Source: an uncultured bacterium (GTDB lineage: Bacteria; Bacillota; Clostridia; Lachnospirales; Lachnospiraceae). Taken from it: DNA of 20,895 bases. Where the stretch lies: contig CAJMMH010000008.1 in assembly GCA_905214365.1 (NCBI GenBank), positions 1 through 20,895 of the forward strand, given 5' to 3'. The notes under the pieces were generated by a model that was not told where the DNA came from, ran no database searches, and saw nothing but the letters and a program-made list of their open reading frames with translations. Each line of letters starts with the position of its first letter. Within the stretch, counting starts at the first letter, position 1. Shown piece by piece: positions 7,783 to 16,833 of this stretch. Made by a program: the position numbers and the translations under genes.

Positions 7783-8604
7783 TTGGATACGATAGAAATC
7801 AGAAACCTGGAAATATTTGCGCATCACGGCGTTTACGAAGAAGAGCAGCGTCTGGGACAGAAATTTGTGGTCTCGCTGAAGCTTGGCGTGGACACATCGG
7901 CAGCCGGAAAAAGCGATGACCTGACGCAGACGATGAACTATGGAGCAATTGCCAGAAAGGTGACGCGGATTGTACAGGAAAAGAATTATCAGCTGTTAGA
8001 GCGGGTTGCGGCGGTAATCGCGGAGCAGCTTTTGCTGACGGAGCCGCTGCTGCAGCAGGTGACGGTTACGGTGGACAAGCCGTGGGCGCCGGTCGGACTG
8101 CCGCTTGAGACGGTCGGCGTGACGATTGCCCGCGCATGGCATACCGCGTATATCGGGATTGGCTCCAACCTTGGAGACAGAAAGGCATATACAGAGCATG
8201 CAGTCGAAGGACTCCGGAAGCATCCGCAGATTCGTGTTGAAACGATTGCGGACTGGATTGAGACAGAACCGTATGGAGTGACAGACCAGCCGGTCTTTCT
8301 GAACGGCTGTGCGAAGCTTCGCACGACGCTTTCCGCGCATGAGCTGCTGGATGTGCTGCAGGGACTGGAGCAGGAAGCAAAGCGGGAGCGCATCATTCAC
8401 TGGGGACCGAGAACGCTGGATCTGGATCTGCTGTTTTACGATCAGGAGATCATCGGAACAGAGCGTCTGATTGTTCCGCATCCGGAAATTGAAAAGCGCG
8501 AATTTGTCCTGCAGCCGTTGGCACAGATCGCGCCGTGGCTGCGTCATCCGGTCAGCCATCTGACGGTACGGCAGATGCTGGAAAATCTGCACGGGCAGGA
8601 ATAA
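7783..8604 (+). CDS. folBK: Fused dihydroneopterin aldolase and HPPK (FolB-FolK)
   Basis: One 273-residue protein carries two successive steps of pterin synthesis. Residues 1-118 are dihydroneopterin aldolase: FAHHGVYEEE with E21, MNYG, LLERVA, and K99 in VDKPWAP, in line with E22 and K100 of the S. aureus enzyme. From about residue 121 follows hydroxymethyl-dihydropterin pyrophosphokinase: YIGIGSNLGD, FLNGC and the metal-binding HWGPRTLDLDLL. The substrate could pass between the halves. I chose TTG 7783 because AAAGGGG ends 10 bases before it and family members begin MDTI; TTG 7777 and TTG 7705 are in-frame alternatives. Its product feeds FolP, encoded just upstream. Confidence 0.93.
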   Translation: MDTIEIRNLEIFAHHGVYEEEQRLGQKFVVSLKLGVDTSAAGKSDDLTQTMNYGAIARKVTRIVQEKNYQLLERVAAVIAEQLLLTEPLLQQVTVTVDKPWAPVGLPLETVGVTIARAWHTAYIGIGSNLGDRKAYTEHAVEGLRKHPQIRVETIADWIETEPYGVTDQPVFLNGCAKLRTTLSAHELLDVLQGLEQEAKRERIIHWGPRTLDLDLLFYDQEIIGTERLIVPHPEIEKREFVLQPLAQIAPWLRHPVSHLTVRQMLENLHGQE

Positions 8605-8648
8605 GCCAAAATGACAGAAATACTGAGACAGAAGAAGGAAGGGCAGAT

Positions 8649-9779
8649 ATGCTGGATTTAAGTGAAGTCAGAGGACGGATTGATCAGATTGATCGGATGC
8701 TGGTAACGCTGTTCCGTCAGCGGATGGATGTATGCCGCGAGGTGGCGGAATTTAAGATTGATACAGGGAAAAAGGTGCTGGACAAGGAAAGGGAGCGCCA
8801 GAAGCTGGAAACGCTCGGCGCGATGGCACAGACTGAATTTGAAAAGCACGGGATTACCGAGATGTTTACGCAGATTATGGCGATCAGCCGCAAACTGCAG
8901 TATCAGATTATGTCGGACCGCGGCATTACGGAAAAGGTTCCATTTGAACCGGTGGAGGAAATCCGGCGCGATGACGTGACTGCTGTTTATCAGGGTGTTC
9001 CCGGCGCGTACAGCCACGCGGCGATGCTGCAGTACTTCGGGGCTGATGTGAAGAACTTTCATGTGCCGAACTTTGAGGCGGCGATGAAGGCAGCCGCGGA
9101 GGGCGAGGCGGATTACGCGGTGCTTCCAATTGAAAATTCTAGCGCGGGCCAGGTCGGCGACGTGTATGATCTTCTAATGAGGTACGATACCACGATTGTC
9201 GGCGAGGTTTATCTGCCGGTCAGCCATTGTCTGCTTGGTCTGCCGGGCGCGGATCCGGAAAAAATCCGCACAGTGTATTCACATCCGCAGGGACTGATGC
9301 AGTGCGCGGGTTTTCTGAACGCGCATCCGCAGTGGCAGCAGATCGGCCAGGCGAATACGGCAATGGCGGCGCAGAAGGTAGTATCCGAGAAGGATCCGAC
9401 CTGCGCGGCAATTGCCAGCGCGTTAGCGGCAAAGCTGTACGGTCTGGAGGTGCTGAACGAGCACATCAGCAACAGCACGACCAATACGACCCGTTTTATT
9501 GTTGTGACGGCGAAGAAGCAGTACCGCGCTGATGCAAAAAAGGTCAGCATCTGCTTTGAAATCCAGCATGAGAGCGGTTCCTTGTATAATATGCTGTCTC
9601 ATATGATTTACAACAACCTGAATATGACCAAAATTGAGTCGCGACCGCTTCCGGACCGGCCGTTTGAATATCGCTTTTTCGTGGATTTTGAGGGAAATCT
9701 GAGTGATCCGGCAGTAGAAAACGCACTGCTCGGAATCCGGGAAGAGGCACAGAACTTAAAGATACTTGGAAATTACTGA
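8649..9779 (+). CDS. pheA: Chorismate mutase / prephenate dehydratase (P-protein)
   Basis: A 376-residue bifunctional enzyme converting chorismate through prephenate to phenylpyruvate for phenylalanine synthesis. Residues about 1-90 are an AroQ-type chorismate mutase helix bundle (IDQIDRMLVTLFRQR, then a K-VLD-ERE segment). Residues about 110-290 are the dehydratase, with GVPGAYSH, LPIENSSAG and the catalytic T281-R282-F283. The last 80 residues are the ACT domain that senses phenylalanine; its ESRP motif is intact, while the usual GALV position reads GSLY. ATG 8649 follows GGAAGGG closely. The gene lies 44 bases after folBK. Chorismate is also the source of p-aminobenzoate, which may explain its place behind folate genes. 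Confidence 0.94.
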   Translation: MLDLSEVRGRIDQIDRMLVTLFRQRMDVCREVAEFKIDTGKKVLDKERERQKLETLGAMAQTEFEKHGITEMFTQIMAISRKLQYQIMSDRGITEKVPFEPVEEIRRDDVTAVYQGVPGAYSHAAMLQYFGADVKNFHVPNFEAAMKAAAEGEADYAVLPIENSSAGQVGDVYDLLMRYDTTIVGEVYLPVSHCLLGLPGADPEKIRTVYSHPQGLMQCAGFLNAHPQWQQIGQANTAMAAQKVVSEKDPTCAAIASALAAKLYGLEVLNEHISNSTTNTTRFIVVTAKKQYRADAKKVSICFEIQHESGSLYNMLSHMIYNNLNMTKIESRPLPDRPFEYRFFVDFEGNLSDPAVENALLGIREEAQNLKILGNY

Positions 9780-9901
9780 TCAGAATGAAAAACAAACAGT
9801 AATTGCCAAAGCAACATTGGCCGGAGCAGAACCGGTCTGAACAGGAAAATCAGATCCGGGGAACTGCAAAGGAAAAGAAAAATAGAGGAAATATTAGAAA
9901 T

Positions 9902-11227
9902 ATGGAACATATGCTGATTTACCGTGACATGAATGAAGGACATTTGATTGAAGATATGATGGAGCTGGAACAGACCTGCCGGGAGGCGCAGGACAATCCG
10001 GGATGCCGGGAGCTGTTTCTGGACGAGGGGCAGAGAGAGACATATCTTTCCTGCGTCAGCCGTCTGATTGAGCTGGCGGAGCAGTATGGGCTGCACGGCA
10101 ACCTGTGGCACTGCTGTCTGGCGCTGCTTATGGCAAATTCTGAAAATGTATTTTCACGCGCCTGCGAGAAGCACGGGAAGCCGGACGGAAGCATCAGCCT
10201 TCTGGTGCATCAGGACCTGGCTCGTCTGCAGCGCCTGTTTCAGTTTGACTGGAGCATTCCGGACAGCTGCTTTGAGCTGCAGCTTGCGCCGCTTTTGACC
10301 AATTATGAAAACGCGAATAAGGACGGTCATGTATTTAATACAAGAGTACGTGACCGGATCTGTCTGCTTGCCGATGAGCTTGGACAGGCAGCAGATGAAA
10401 ACGGATTCTTTGACGCGCTGACCGCGTTTTACCGTGAGTTCGGCGTTGGAAAGCTAGGACTGCACAAGGCGTTCCGTATTGTTCGGGATGAGAAGGATGA
10501 GCCGCAGATTCAGCCGATCACCTGCACAGAGCATGTGCATCTGGATCAGCTGGTGGGGTACGCAAGCCAGAAGCAGAAGCTGATTGACAACACCCGCTGC
10601 TTTGTGGAAGGAAAGAAGGCAAACAATGTCCTTCTGTTCGGAGATGCCGGAACCGGTAAATCGTCCAGCATCAAGGCGATTATGAATGACTTCTATCCGC
10701 AGGGCCTGCGCCTGATCGAAGTATACAAGCATCAGTTCTGTGATCTGCCGAAAATCATTGCGCAGATCAAGAACCGCAACTATAAGTTTATTATTTACAT
10801 GGATGACCTGTCCTTTGAAGAGTTTGAAACGGAGTACAAGTACCTGAAAGCGGTCATTGAGGGCGGCCTGGAGAACAAGCCGGACAATGTGCTGATCTAC
10901 GCGACCAGCAATCGCAGACATCTGGTCAAGGAAAGCTTTGATGACACAAAGGACTATAATAAAGAGCTCCACAGCTCGGATACTGTACAGGAAAAGCTGT
11001 CCCTGGTTGCGCGGTTCGGCGTGACGATTTATTACGGAGCGCCGGATAAGTTCGAGTACGAGGAAATCGTAAAGGCACTGGCAAAGCGCGAAGGAATTGT
11101 AATGGACGAAGAGCAGCTGCTTCTGGAGGCAAACCGCTGGGAGCTGAATCACGGAGGCCGCTCCGGACGCTGTGCGCAGCAGTTCATTGTATGGCTGAAG
11201 GGACGGCAGGAGGAAAAGGAGGAATAA
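9902..11227 (+). CDS. AAA+ ATPase of the DUF815 family
   Basis: A 441-residue protein. The N-terminal half (about 1-215) is helical and has no motif I recognise. The C-terminal half is an AAA+ ATPase: Walker A GDAGTGKSS at 247-255 with K253, Walker B IIYMDDLSF with D301 and D302, a sensor-1 like YATSNRRH, and a C-terminal GGRSGR stretch. These match the DUF815 family, whose cellular role is not established to my knowledge. ATG 9902 follows GAGGA by about 12 bases; ATG 9911 is nearly as good. The frame is open back to about 9803 but that part looks non-coding. It ends three bases before the Ppx-like gene, so the two are translated together. Confidence 0.88.
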   Translation: MEHMLIYRDMNEGHLIEDMMELEQTCREAQDNPGCRELFLDEGQRETYLSCVSRLIELAEQYGLHGNLWHCCLALLMANSENVFSRACEKHGKPDGSISLLVHQDLARLQRLFQFDWSIPDSCFELQLAPLLTNYENANKDGHVFNTRVRDRICLLADELGQAADENGFFDALTAFYREFGVGKLGLHKAFRIVRDEKDEPQIQPITCTEHVHLDQLVGYASQKQKLIDNTRCFVEGKKANNVLLFGDAGTGKSSSIKAIMNDFYPQGLRLIEVYKHQFCDLPKIIAQIKNRNYKFIIYMDDLSFEEFETEYKYLKAVIEGGLENKPDNVLIYATSNRRHLVKESFDDTKDYNKELHSSDTVQEKLSLVARFGVTIYYGAPDKFEYEEIVKALAKREGIVMDEEQLLLEANRWELNHGGRSGRCAQQFIVWLKGRQEEKEE

Positions 11228-11230
11228 CGA

Positions 11231-12760
11231 ATGGCAGTGGCTCGGCATGGGGTCATTGAGGTGGCCGCGCAGGAAATCCTGCTTAAAGTATACGAAGTAT
11301 CTCCGAAAAACGGAATCACGATTGTGGATACCGTCAGCAGAAGCATTCCGATCGGAAGAGACACCTATGGAGACGGAAAAATCAGCGCAGATGTGCTGGA
11401 CCGGATCTGCGAGGTGCTGACCGCGTTTGCCGGGATTCTGAAGGAATACCGGGTTTCAACGGTGCGCGCGGTTGCGACAAGCGCAGTCCGTGAGGCAAAG
11501 AATTGCTCGATGGTTCTGGACCAGATCCGCGTGCGTACCGGGTTTGAAGTTGCGGCGCTGAGCAATTCCGAGCAGCGTTTCTTAAGACTGAAGGGAGCGG
11601 CGTCACAAAACAGTGTGTACCGTCTGCTGGAAAAAGGAACGCTGTTTGTCGATATCGGCTCCGGAAGCCTTCAGGTGTCTATTTTTGAGAAGATGACGCT
11701 GATGACAACACAGAATATTTCACTCGGCGCAAGCCGTCTGGATGAAATGTATACGGGACCGCACGAGAATGTCTCAACGATGGAAACCATGCTCAAGGAG
11801 TTGATTGACAACGATATCCAGACCTTTGAAAAGATGTTCCTGAAGGAACGGGAAATCAAAAATGTCATTATCGTAGGAGACCACCTGGTATCGCTGCTGC
11901 GGAACTGTCTGGAGAAGGAAGCAAAAGGAACGCCGACGGTTGAAGATTTCGGCCGTTTTTACCGCATGGTAATCGGAAAGAACGAGGGAGAGATTGGCCG
12001 TATGCTGGAGATTCCGGCAGAGTACGCATCAATGATTCCGAGCATTGCCCTGCTGTATCAGGCGCTGCTGGAGGCTTCCGGCGCGGATACCGTCTGCATT
12101 CCGAAGTCCGATCTGTGCGACGGAATCATGCAGGATGCGGCAGAGCGCAAGAAGCTGATTACGCCGAAGCATGATTTTAATGAAGATATTCTGGCGTCCT
12201 CGCTCAATATCTGCCGCCGCTATATGGGCAACAAGAAGCATGCGCAGATGACAGAGCAGGCGGTCTGCAGGATTTTTGACGTGATCCGCAAATATCATGG
12301 ACTGGGAGCAAGGGAGCGTCTGCTGCTGCAGATTTCGGCGATTCTGCATGACTGCGGCAAATTTATCAGCATGAGTTCGCCGGGCGACTGTTCGTATCAT
12401 ATTATTATGTCAACGGAAATTCTCGGCCTGTCCCATGCGGAGCGGGAGATGGTGGCGAATGTGGTCCGTTACAACACGCTGGAGTTTCCGTCGTACGATG
12501 AGTTTGACGGAAAGCTGTCGATGGATCAGTATCTGGTTGTGATGAAGCTGGCGGCAATCCTGCGGGTCGGCAACGCGTTAGACCGCAGCCATAAGCAGAA
12601 GTTCGAGGAGATGAAGCTGTCGCTGAAGGATTCCACGCTGACGATTACCACGAACTATGACGGGGATCTTATGCTGGAGCGTTCGATTCTGGAGGCAAAG
12701 TCGCGTTTCTTTGAGGAAGTGTACGGAATCCGCCTGCAGATTCGACAGAAACGGAAGTAA
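11231..12760 (+). CDS. Ppx/GppA-family protein with altered active site and C-terminal HD domain
   Basis: A 509-residue protein matching exopolyphosphatase/pppGpp phosphatase in length and fold: an actin-like N-terminal half and an HD domain after about residue 330. The phosphatase motifs are eroded. The first phosphate loop, normally D-x-GSNS, reads E10-VAAQE. By my alignment to E. coli Ppx, general base E121 is Q115 (in SNSEQRF) and metal ligand E150 is Q148 (in DIGSGSLQ), while D143 is kept as D141. The HD domain keeps H373-D374 in ILHDCGK and NALDRSH. It may bind polyphosphate or (p)ppGpp as a sensor rather than hydrolyse it, or the HD domain may be the active part. AAGGAGG stands eight bases before ATG 11231. 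It lies directly before ppk. Alignment made by eye. Confidence 0.88.
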   Translation: MAVARHGVIEVAAQEILLKVYEVSPKNGITIVDTVSRSIPIGRDTYGDGKISADVLDRICEVLTAFAGILKEYRVSTVRAVATSAVREAKNCSMVLDQIRVRTGFEVAALSNSEQRFLRLKGAASQNSVYRLLEKGTLFVDIGSGSLQVSIFEKMTLMTTQNISLGASRLDEMYTGPHENVSTMETMLKELIDNDIQTFEKMFLKEREIKNVIIVGDHLVSLLRNCLEKEAKGTPTVEDFGRFYRMVIGKNEGEIGRMLEIPAEYASMIPSIALLYQALLEASGADTVCIPKSDLCDGIMQDAAERKKLITPKHDFNEDILASSLNICRRYMGNKKHAQMTEQAVCRIFDVIRKYHGLGARERLLLQISAILHDCGKFISMSSPGDCSYHIIMSTEILGLSHAEREMVANVVRYNTLEFPSYDEFDGKLSMDQYLVVMKLAAILRVGNALDRSHKQKFEEMKLSLKDSTLTITTNYDGDLMLERSILEAKSRFFEEVYGIRLQIRQKRK

Positions 12761-12824
12761 ACCGCCGCGCGATGCAGCCGGAAGTAGCCGGCAGAGAACG
12801 GCACACTGGAAAAGAGAGGCAGTT

Positions 12825-14996
12825 ATGGATAAGAAATTTGAAAATTGTGAATATTATACCAACCGGGAATTGAGCTGGATTATGTTCAACAGCCGTGTGC
12901 TGGAGGAAGCGCGCGACAAAAGCCTGCCGCTGTTTGAGCGCATGAAGTTTTTGAGCATTACCGCTTCCAACCTGGATGAGTTTTTTATGGTACGTGTGGC
13001 GTCGCTGAAGGATATGGTACACGCGGGTTATGAAAAAAAGGATATTGCAGGAATGACGGCAGAGCAGCAGCTGACCGCGATCAGCACAGAGCTTCACAGC
13101 TTTGTCAGCCAGCAGTACAGCACCTACAACCGGGGCCTGCTTCCGCAGCTGGAGCAGGAGGGGGTGTATCTGATTACCTCCCATGAGATGCTGAATGAAA
13201 AAGACGCGGCATTTGTGGACCGGTACTTTATGGAGTCGATTTATCCGGTGCTGACGCCGATGGCGGTTGATTCGTCCCGTCCGTTTCCGCTGATCCGCAA
13301 TAAGACACTGAATATCGCGGCACTGATCCGTAAGAAGGATGGAACAGGACTTCTTGGACGCAGACGCGCGGGTGAGGAAGAGGAACTGGAATTTGCGACC
13401 GTTCAGGTTCCGGGCGGTATGCCCCGTCTGGTGCGGATTCCGGACGAGACCTGTGTGAAGCTGATTCTGCTGGAGGAAGTGATCGAGCGGAATATCAGCC
13501 GTCTGTTCCTGAATTACGATGTGATCTGCGCGCATCCGTACCGGGTTGAGCGGAACGCGGATCTGACGATTGATGAGGAAGAAGCAGCCGATTTGTTAAA
13601 GGAGATTCAGAAGCAGCTGCGCATGCGTCAGTGGGGCGAGGTTATCAAGCTGGAAGTGGATGACCGTGTGGATAAGCGCCTGCTGAAGTATCTGAAAAAG
13701 GCAATGGACGTGTCGGATGAGGATGTGTACCGGATCAACGGACCGTTGGATCTGACCTTCTTGATGAAGCTGTACGGATTGGACGGTTTTGAACATCTGA
13801 AGGAAAAAAAGTATACGCCGAAGAAGGTTCCGCAGATTGACCCGGAGCTTTCGATCTTTGAAAATATTAAAAAGGGCGATATTTTCCTGCATCATCCGTA
13901 TGAAACCTTTGATCCGGTGGTGGATTTTGTCCGTCAGGCATCGGTGGATCCGAGTGTGCTTGCCATCAAGCAGACGCTGTACCGTGTCAGCGGAAATTCT
14001 CCGATTATCGCGGCATTAGCGAAGGCGGCGGAGAATGGAAAGCAGGTAACGGTTCTGGTAGAGCTGAAGGCGCGGTTTGATGAGGAACATAACATCATCT
14101 GGGCAAAGATGTTGGAAAAGGCCGGCTGCCATGTTATTTATGGACTGCTTGGACTGAAGACACACAGCAAGATCACGCTGGTTGTGCGCGATGAAGAGGA
14201 CGGAATCCGGCGCTATGTGCATCTGGGAACCGGAAACTATAATGACGCAACGGCAAAGCTGTATACGGACTGCGGCCTGATGACATGCAGCCGTCCGATC
14301 GGCGAGGACGCGACCGCAGTGTTCAACATGCTGTCCGGATATTCCGAGCCGGAATCCTGGAACCGTCTGGCGGTTGCCCCGCTGTGGCTGCGCAACCGTT
14401 TCCTCGACCTGATTGACCGGGAAACCAGTCTTGCGCAGGAAGGAAATGAGGCATACCTGATTGCGAAGATGAATTCGCTCTGCGATCCGGAGATTATTGC
14501 GCATCTGTATCAGGCATCGGCGGCAGGTGTGAAGATTAACCTGATCGTGCGCGGGATCTGCTGCCTGAAGGCAGGCATACCGGGAATCAGCGAAAACATT
14601 CATGTACGTTCCATTGTCGGAAATTTCCTGGAGCACAGCCGTATTTTCCTGTTCGGAAACTGCGGAAACGAGGAAATTTACATGGGAAGCGCGGACTGGA
14701 TGCAGCGGAATCTGGATAAGCGTGTGGAAATCATGTTCCCGGTTGAGGACCCGCAGATCAAAGCGCAGGTACGCCATATCCTCGAAGTTGAGCTTGCGGA
14801 TACCGTAAAGGCGAGAGTGATGAAGATGGACGGAAGCGGGACCTATGAGCGCATTGATCGCAGAGGCAAGGAGCTGATTGATTCGCAGAGACAGTTCTGT
14901 GAGGAAGCGGCTGCGCAGGAAACCGCGGAGCCGGACGTCAGGGAATCGAGAGTATTTATTCCGATGGAAAGCACACAGGAGGGAGCCGGGAAGTAA
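12825..14996 (+). CDS. ppk: Polyphosphate kinase 1
   Basis: A 723-residue enzyme that reversibly builds inorganic polyphosphate from ATP. The four PPK1 domains are visible: the helical N-domain starting NRELSWIMFN, the head domain with SRPFPLI, and two phospholipase-D-like C-domains. The autophosphorylated histidine is H447 in KTHSK and the second active-site histidine is H604 in LEHSR; both sit 12 residues after their E. coli counterparts (H435, H592). LYRVSGNSPI and HLGTGNYND are also conserved. ATG 12825 follows AGAGAGG closely; the longer open frame overlaps the Ppx-like gene and is not family-like. It looks fully active. The response regulator begins three bases after its stop, so polyphosphate synthesis and signalling genes are co-expressed. 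Confidence 0.96.
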   Translation: MDKKFENCEYYTNRELSWIMFNSRVLEEARDKSLPLFERMKFLSITASNLDEFFMVRVASLKDMVHAGYEKKDIAGMTAEQQLTAISTELHSFVSQQYSTYNRGLLPQLEQEGVYLITSHEMLNEKDAAFVDRYFMESIYPVLTPMAVDSSRPFPLIRNKTLNIAALIRKKDGTGLLGRRRAGEEEELEFATVQVPGGMPRLVRIPDETCVKLILLEEVIERNISRLFLNYDVICAHPYRVERNADLTIDEEEAADLLKEIQKQLRMRQWGEVIKLEVDDRVDKRLLKYLKKAMDVSDEDVYRINGPLDLTFLMKLYGLDGFEHLKEKKYTPKKVPQIDPELSIFENIKKGDIFLHHPYETFDPVVDFVRQASVDPSVLAIKQTLYRVSGNSPIIAALAKAAENGKQVTVLVELKARFDEEHNIIWAKMLEKAGCHVIYGLLGLKTHSKITLVVRDEEDGIRRYVHLGTGNYNDATAKLYTDCGLMTCSRPIGEDATAVFNMLSGYSEPESWNRLAVAPLWLRNRFLDLIDRETSLAQEGNEAYLIAKMNSLCDPEIIAHLYQASAAGVKINLIVRGICCLKAGIPGISENIHVRSIVGNFLEHSRIFLFGNCGNEEIYMGSADWMQRNLDKRVEIMFPVEDPQIKAQVRHILEVELADTVKARVMKMDGSGTYERIDRRGKELIDSQRQFCEEAAAQETAEPDVRESRVFIPMESTQEGAGK

Positions 14997-14999
14997 AAA

Positions 15000-15707
15000 A
15001 TGACAAAACCGATCAATATTTTAGTTACTGATGATGAAAAAGAAATTGCGGACCTGCTGGAGATATATCTGGTCAGCGACGGTTATCATGTGTTTAAGGC
15101 GTATAATGGTCAGGACGCGCTGAAGATCATGGACGAGCAGGATATCAGCCTTGCGATTCTGGATATTATGATGCCGGGAATGGACGGAATCGAGCTTTGC
15201 CGCGAAATCCGGAAAACCAGCCATATTCCGATTATCTTCCTGAGCGCGAAGTCTACGGATCTGGATAAGATTCTCGGACTTGGCTGCGGCGCGGATGATT
15301 ATGTGACCAAGCCGTTCAATCCGCTGGAGCTGACGGCGCGCGTGAAGTCCCAGCTGCGCCGGTATACAGAGTTTAATTCCGGCGTAAAGGAACCAGAGGA
15401 GAACAAACAGAAGATTACGGTCCGCGGTCTGGAAATCGATAAGAGCACACATGTCGTAAAGGTAGACGGCGAGGAAATCCGTCTGACGCCGCTGGAATTT
15501 GATATTCTCTGGCTGCTGGCGGAGAGTCCGGGAAAGGTATTCAGTACGGATGAGATTTTCCGTCGTGTCTGGAATGAAACCGTTTATGAGGCGAACAATA
15601 CAGTAATGGTACATATCCGCCGTCTGCGCACAAAGATTAAGGATGACCAGAGAGCGGATAAGATTATCACGACAGTCTGGGGAGTTGGTTATAAGATTGA
15701 GCAGTAA
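15000..15707 (+). CDS. Response regulator, OmpR/VanR type
   Basis: A 235-residue two-component regulator. The receiver domain (1-120) has the acidic pocket D11-D12, phosphorylation site D55 in LAILDIMMPG, S82 and K104 in the KPF motif. The winged-helix DNA-binding domain fills about 135-233, with LTPLEFDILWLL and the recognition region NNTVMVHIRRLRTKI, ending VWGVGYKIE. It resembles VanR-group regulators most. It is translated with ppk (three-base gap) and overlaps the kinase gene by 11 bases if that gene starts at TTG 15697. Its targets may include this operon's own downstream transporter, which is inference. Confidence 0.94.
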   Translation: MTKPINILVTDDEKEIADLLEIYLVSDGYHVFKAYNGQDALKIMDEQDISLAILDIMMPGMDGIELCREIRKTSHIPIIFLSAKSTDLDKILGLGCGADDYVTKPFNPLELTARVKSQLRRYTEFNSGVKEPEENKQKITVRGLEIDKSTHVVKVDGEEIRLTPLEFDILWLLAESPGKVFSTDEIFRRVWNETVYEANNTVMVHIRRLRTKIKDDQRADKIITTVWGVGYKIEQ

Positions 15708-16833
15708 AAAGGCGCCGCGGCACCGCGGAAGTATTTTTAGTCATACGCTGATCAGCTTCGCCGCATCCTGTCTGACCGAGGTAATTCTGGTGCTGAATAC
15801 ATCAGCGATTGAGCAGCTGCTTCCATTGGCCGGGTACAATGAGAAAACCATTTCCGGCCTTACGGGGGGCGGACTGCTTGTGCTGCTCGGCGTGTATCTG
15901 CTGATTGGCATTGCTGTGTATGCGCTGGTATTCGGCCTTCTGCGCCATCGGGACATTCGGTATCTGCAGAAGATATCCGGGACACTGCAGGAGATTGCGG
16001 AGGGCGATTTTGAACGGAATGTTCCGGTAATCGGCGACGATGAGCTGTCAGATATTGCGCTGCAGATCAATCATCTGACGGAGGAAATTCGGGAGTTGAT
16101 GCGCCGGGAGAAGGATGCGGAGCAGACGAAAAATGATCTGATTACAAATGTTGCGCATGATCTGCGCACGCCGCTGACTTCGATTATCGGCTATCTGGAT
16201 CTGATCCTGAGACAGCCTAATATGGATCCGGAGAAACGGATGGAATTTCTGAAGATCGCGTATGACAAGTCAAAGCATCTGCAGACGCTGATCGAGGAAC
16301 TGTTTGGCTTTACCAAGCTGAATTACGGAAAGCAGACAGCCAATATGCAGCCGATCGATATGATCCGGCTGCTAGGACAGCTGCTGGATGAATTTTATCC
16401 GGTGTTTGAACAGAATGGCATGACCTGCGAATATGAGCCGCTTGTCCCGTCACAGATGGTGATGGGCGACGGCGTGCTGCTTGCGCGGCTGTTTGACAAT
16501 CTGGTCAGCAACGCGGTAAAGTACGGCAGGGAAGGAAAGAAGCTGATTGTAGAAGCGGCAGTGCGGGGACAGTATCTTGTCATATCGGTCATCAACTACG
16601 GCAAGGTGATTCCAAAGCGGGATCTGGAGCATGTATTTGATAAGTTTTACCGTGCGGAGCAGTCCCGTTCCTCGCAGACCGGAGGAACCGGGCTCGGACT
16701 CGCAATCGCGAAAAACATCGCGGAGCTGCACAACGGCTCGATCCGCGCGGACAGCAGTATCAATGGAACAGTATTTGAGGTCAGTCTTCCGATTCTGGAA
16801 GAAAAGCAGGAAGGAGGCAGCGGCGGCGAATGA
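15697..16833 (+). CDS. Sensor histidine kinase, VanS-like
   Basis: A 378-residue membrane kinase, partner of the regulator before it. Two membrane helices (about 13-33 and 59-82) enclose an outside loop of only some 25 residues, followed by HAMP (83-130), the dimerisation domain with phospho-acceptor H154 in VAHDLRTPLTS, and the ATPase domain with DNLVSNAVKYG, FDKFYRAEQS and GGTGLGLAIAK. The G1 box reads NYGKVIP, which is usual in VanS-type kinases. I place the start at TTG 15697, overlapping the end of the regulator gene; upstream in-frame starts are possible. The small loop leaves little room for a ligand pocket, so it may sense a membrane event or a partner such as the lipoprotein or permease encoded next. 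Confidence 0.92.
   Translation: MSSKKAPRHRGSIFSHTLISFAASCLTEVILVLNTSAIEQLLPLAGYNEKTISGLTGGGLLVLLGVYLLIGIAVYALVFGLLRHRDIRYLQKISGTLQEIAEGDFERNVPVIGDDELSDIALQINHLTEEIRELMRREKDAEQTKNDLITNVAHDLRTPLTSIIGYLDLILRQPNMDPEKRMEFLKIAYDKSKHLQTLIEELFGFTKLNYGKQTANMQPIDMIRLLGQLLDEFYPVFEQNGMTCEYEPLVPSQMVMGDGVLLARLFDNLVSNAVKYGREGKKLIVEAAVRGQYLVISVINYGKVIPKRDLEHVFDKFYRAEQSRSSQTGGTGLGLAIAKNIAELHNGSIRADSSINGTVFEVSLPILEEKQEGGSGGE

Noticed and set aside
16597..16620. Apparent loss of the aspartate in the kinase G1 box
   Set aside because: The motif reads NYGKVIP rather than D-x-G-x-G, but VanS-type kinases normally have an N-x-GK-x-I form, so this is typical of the subfamily and not a defect.
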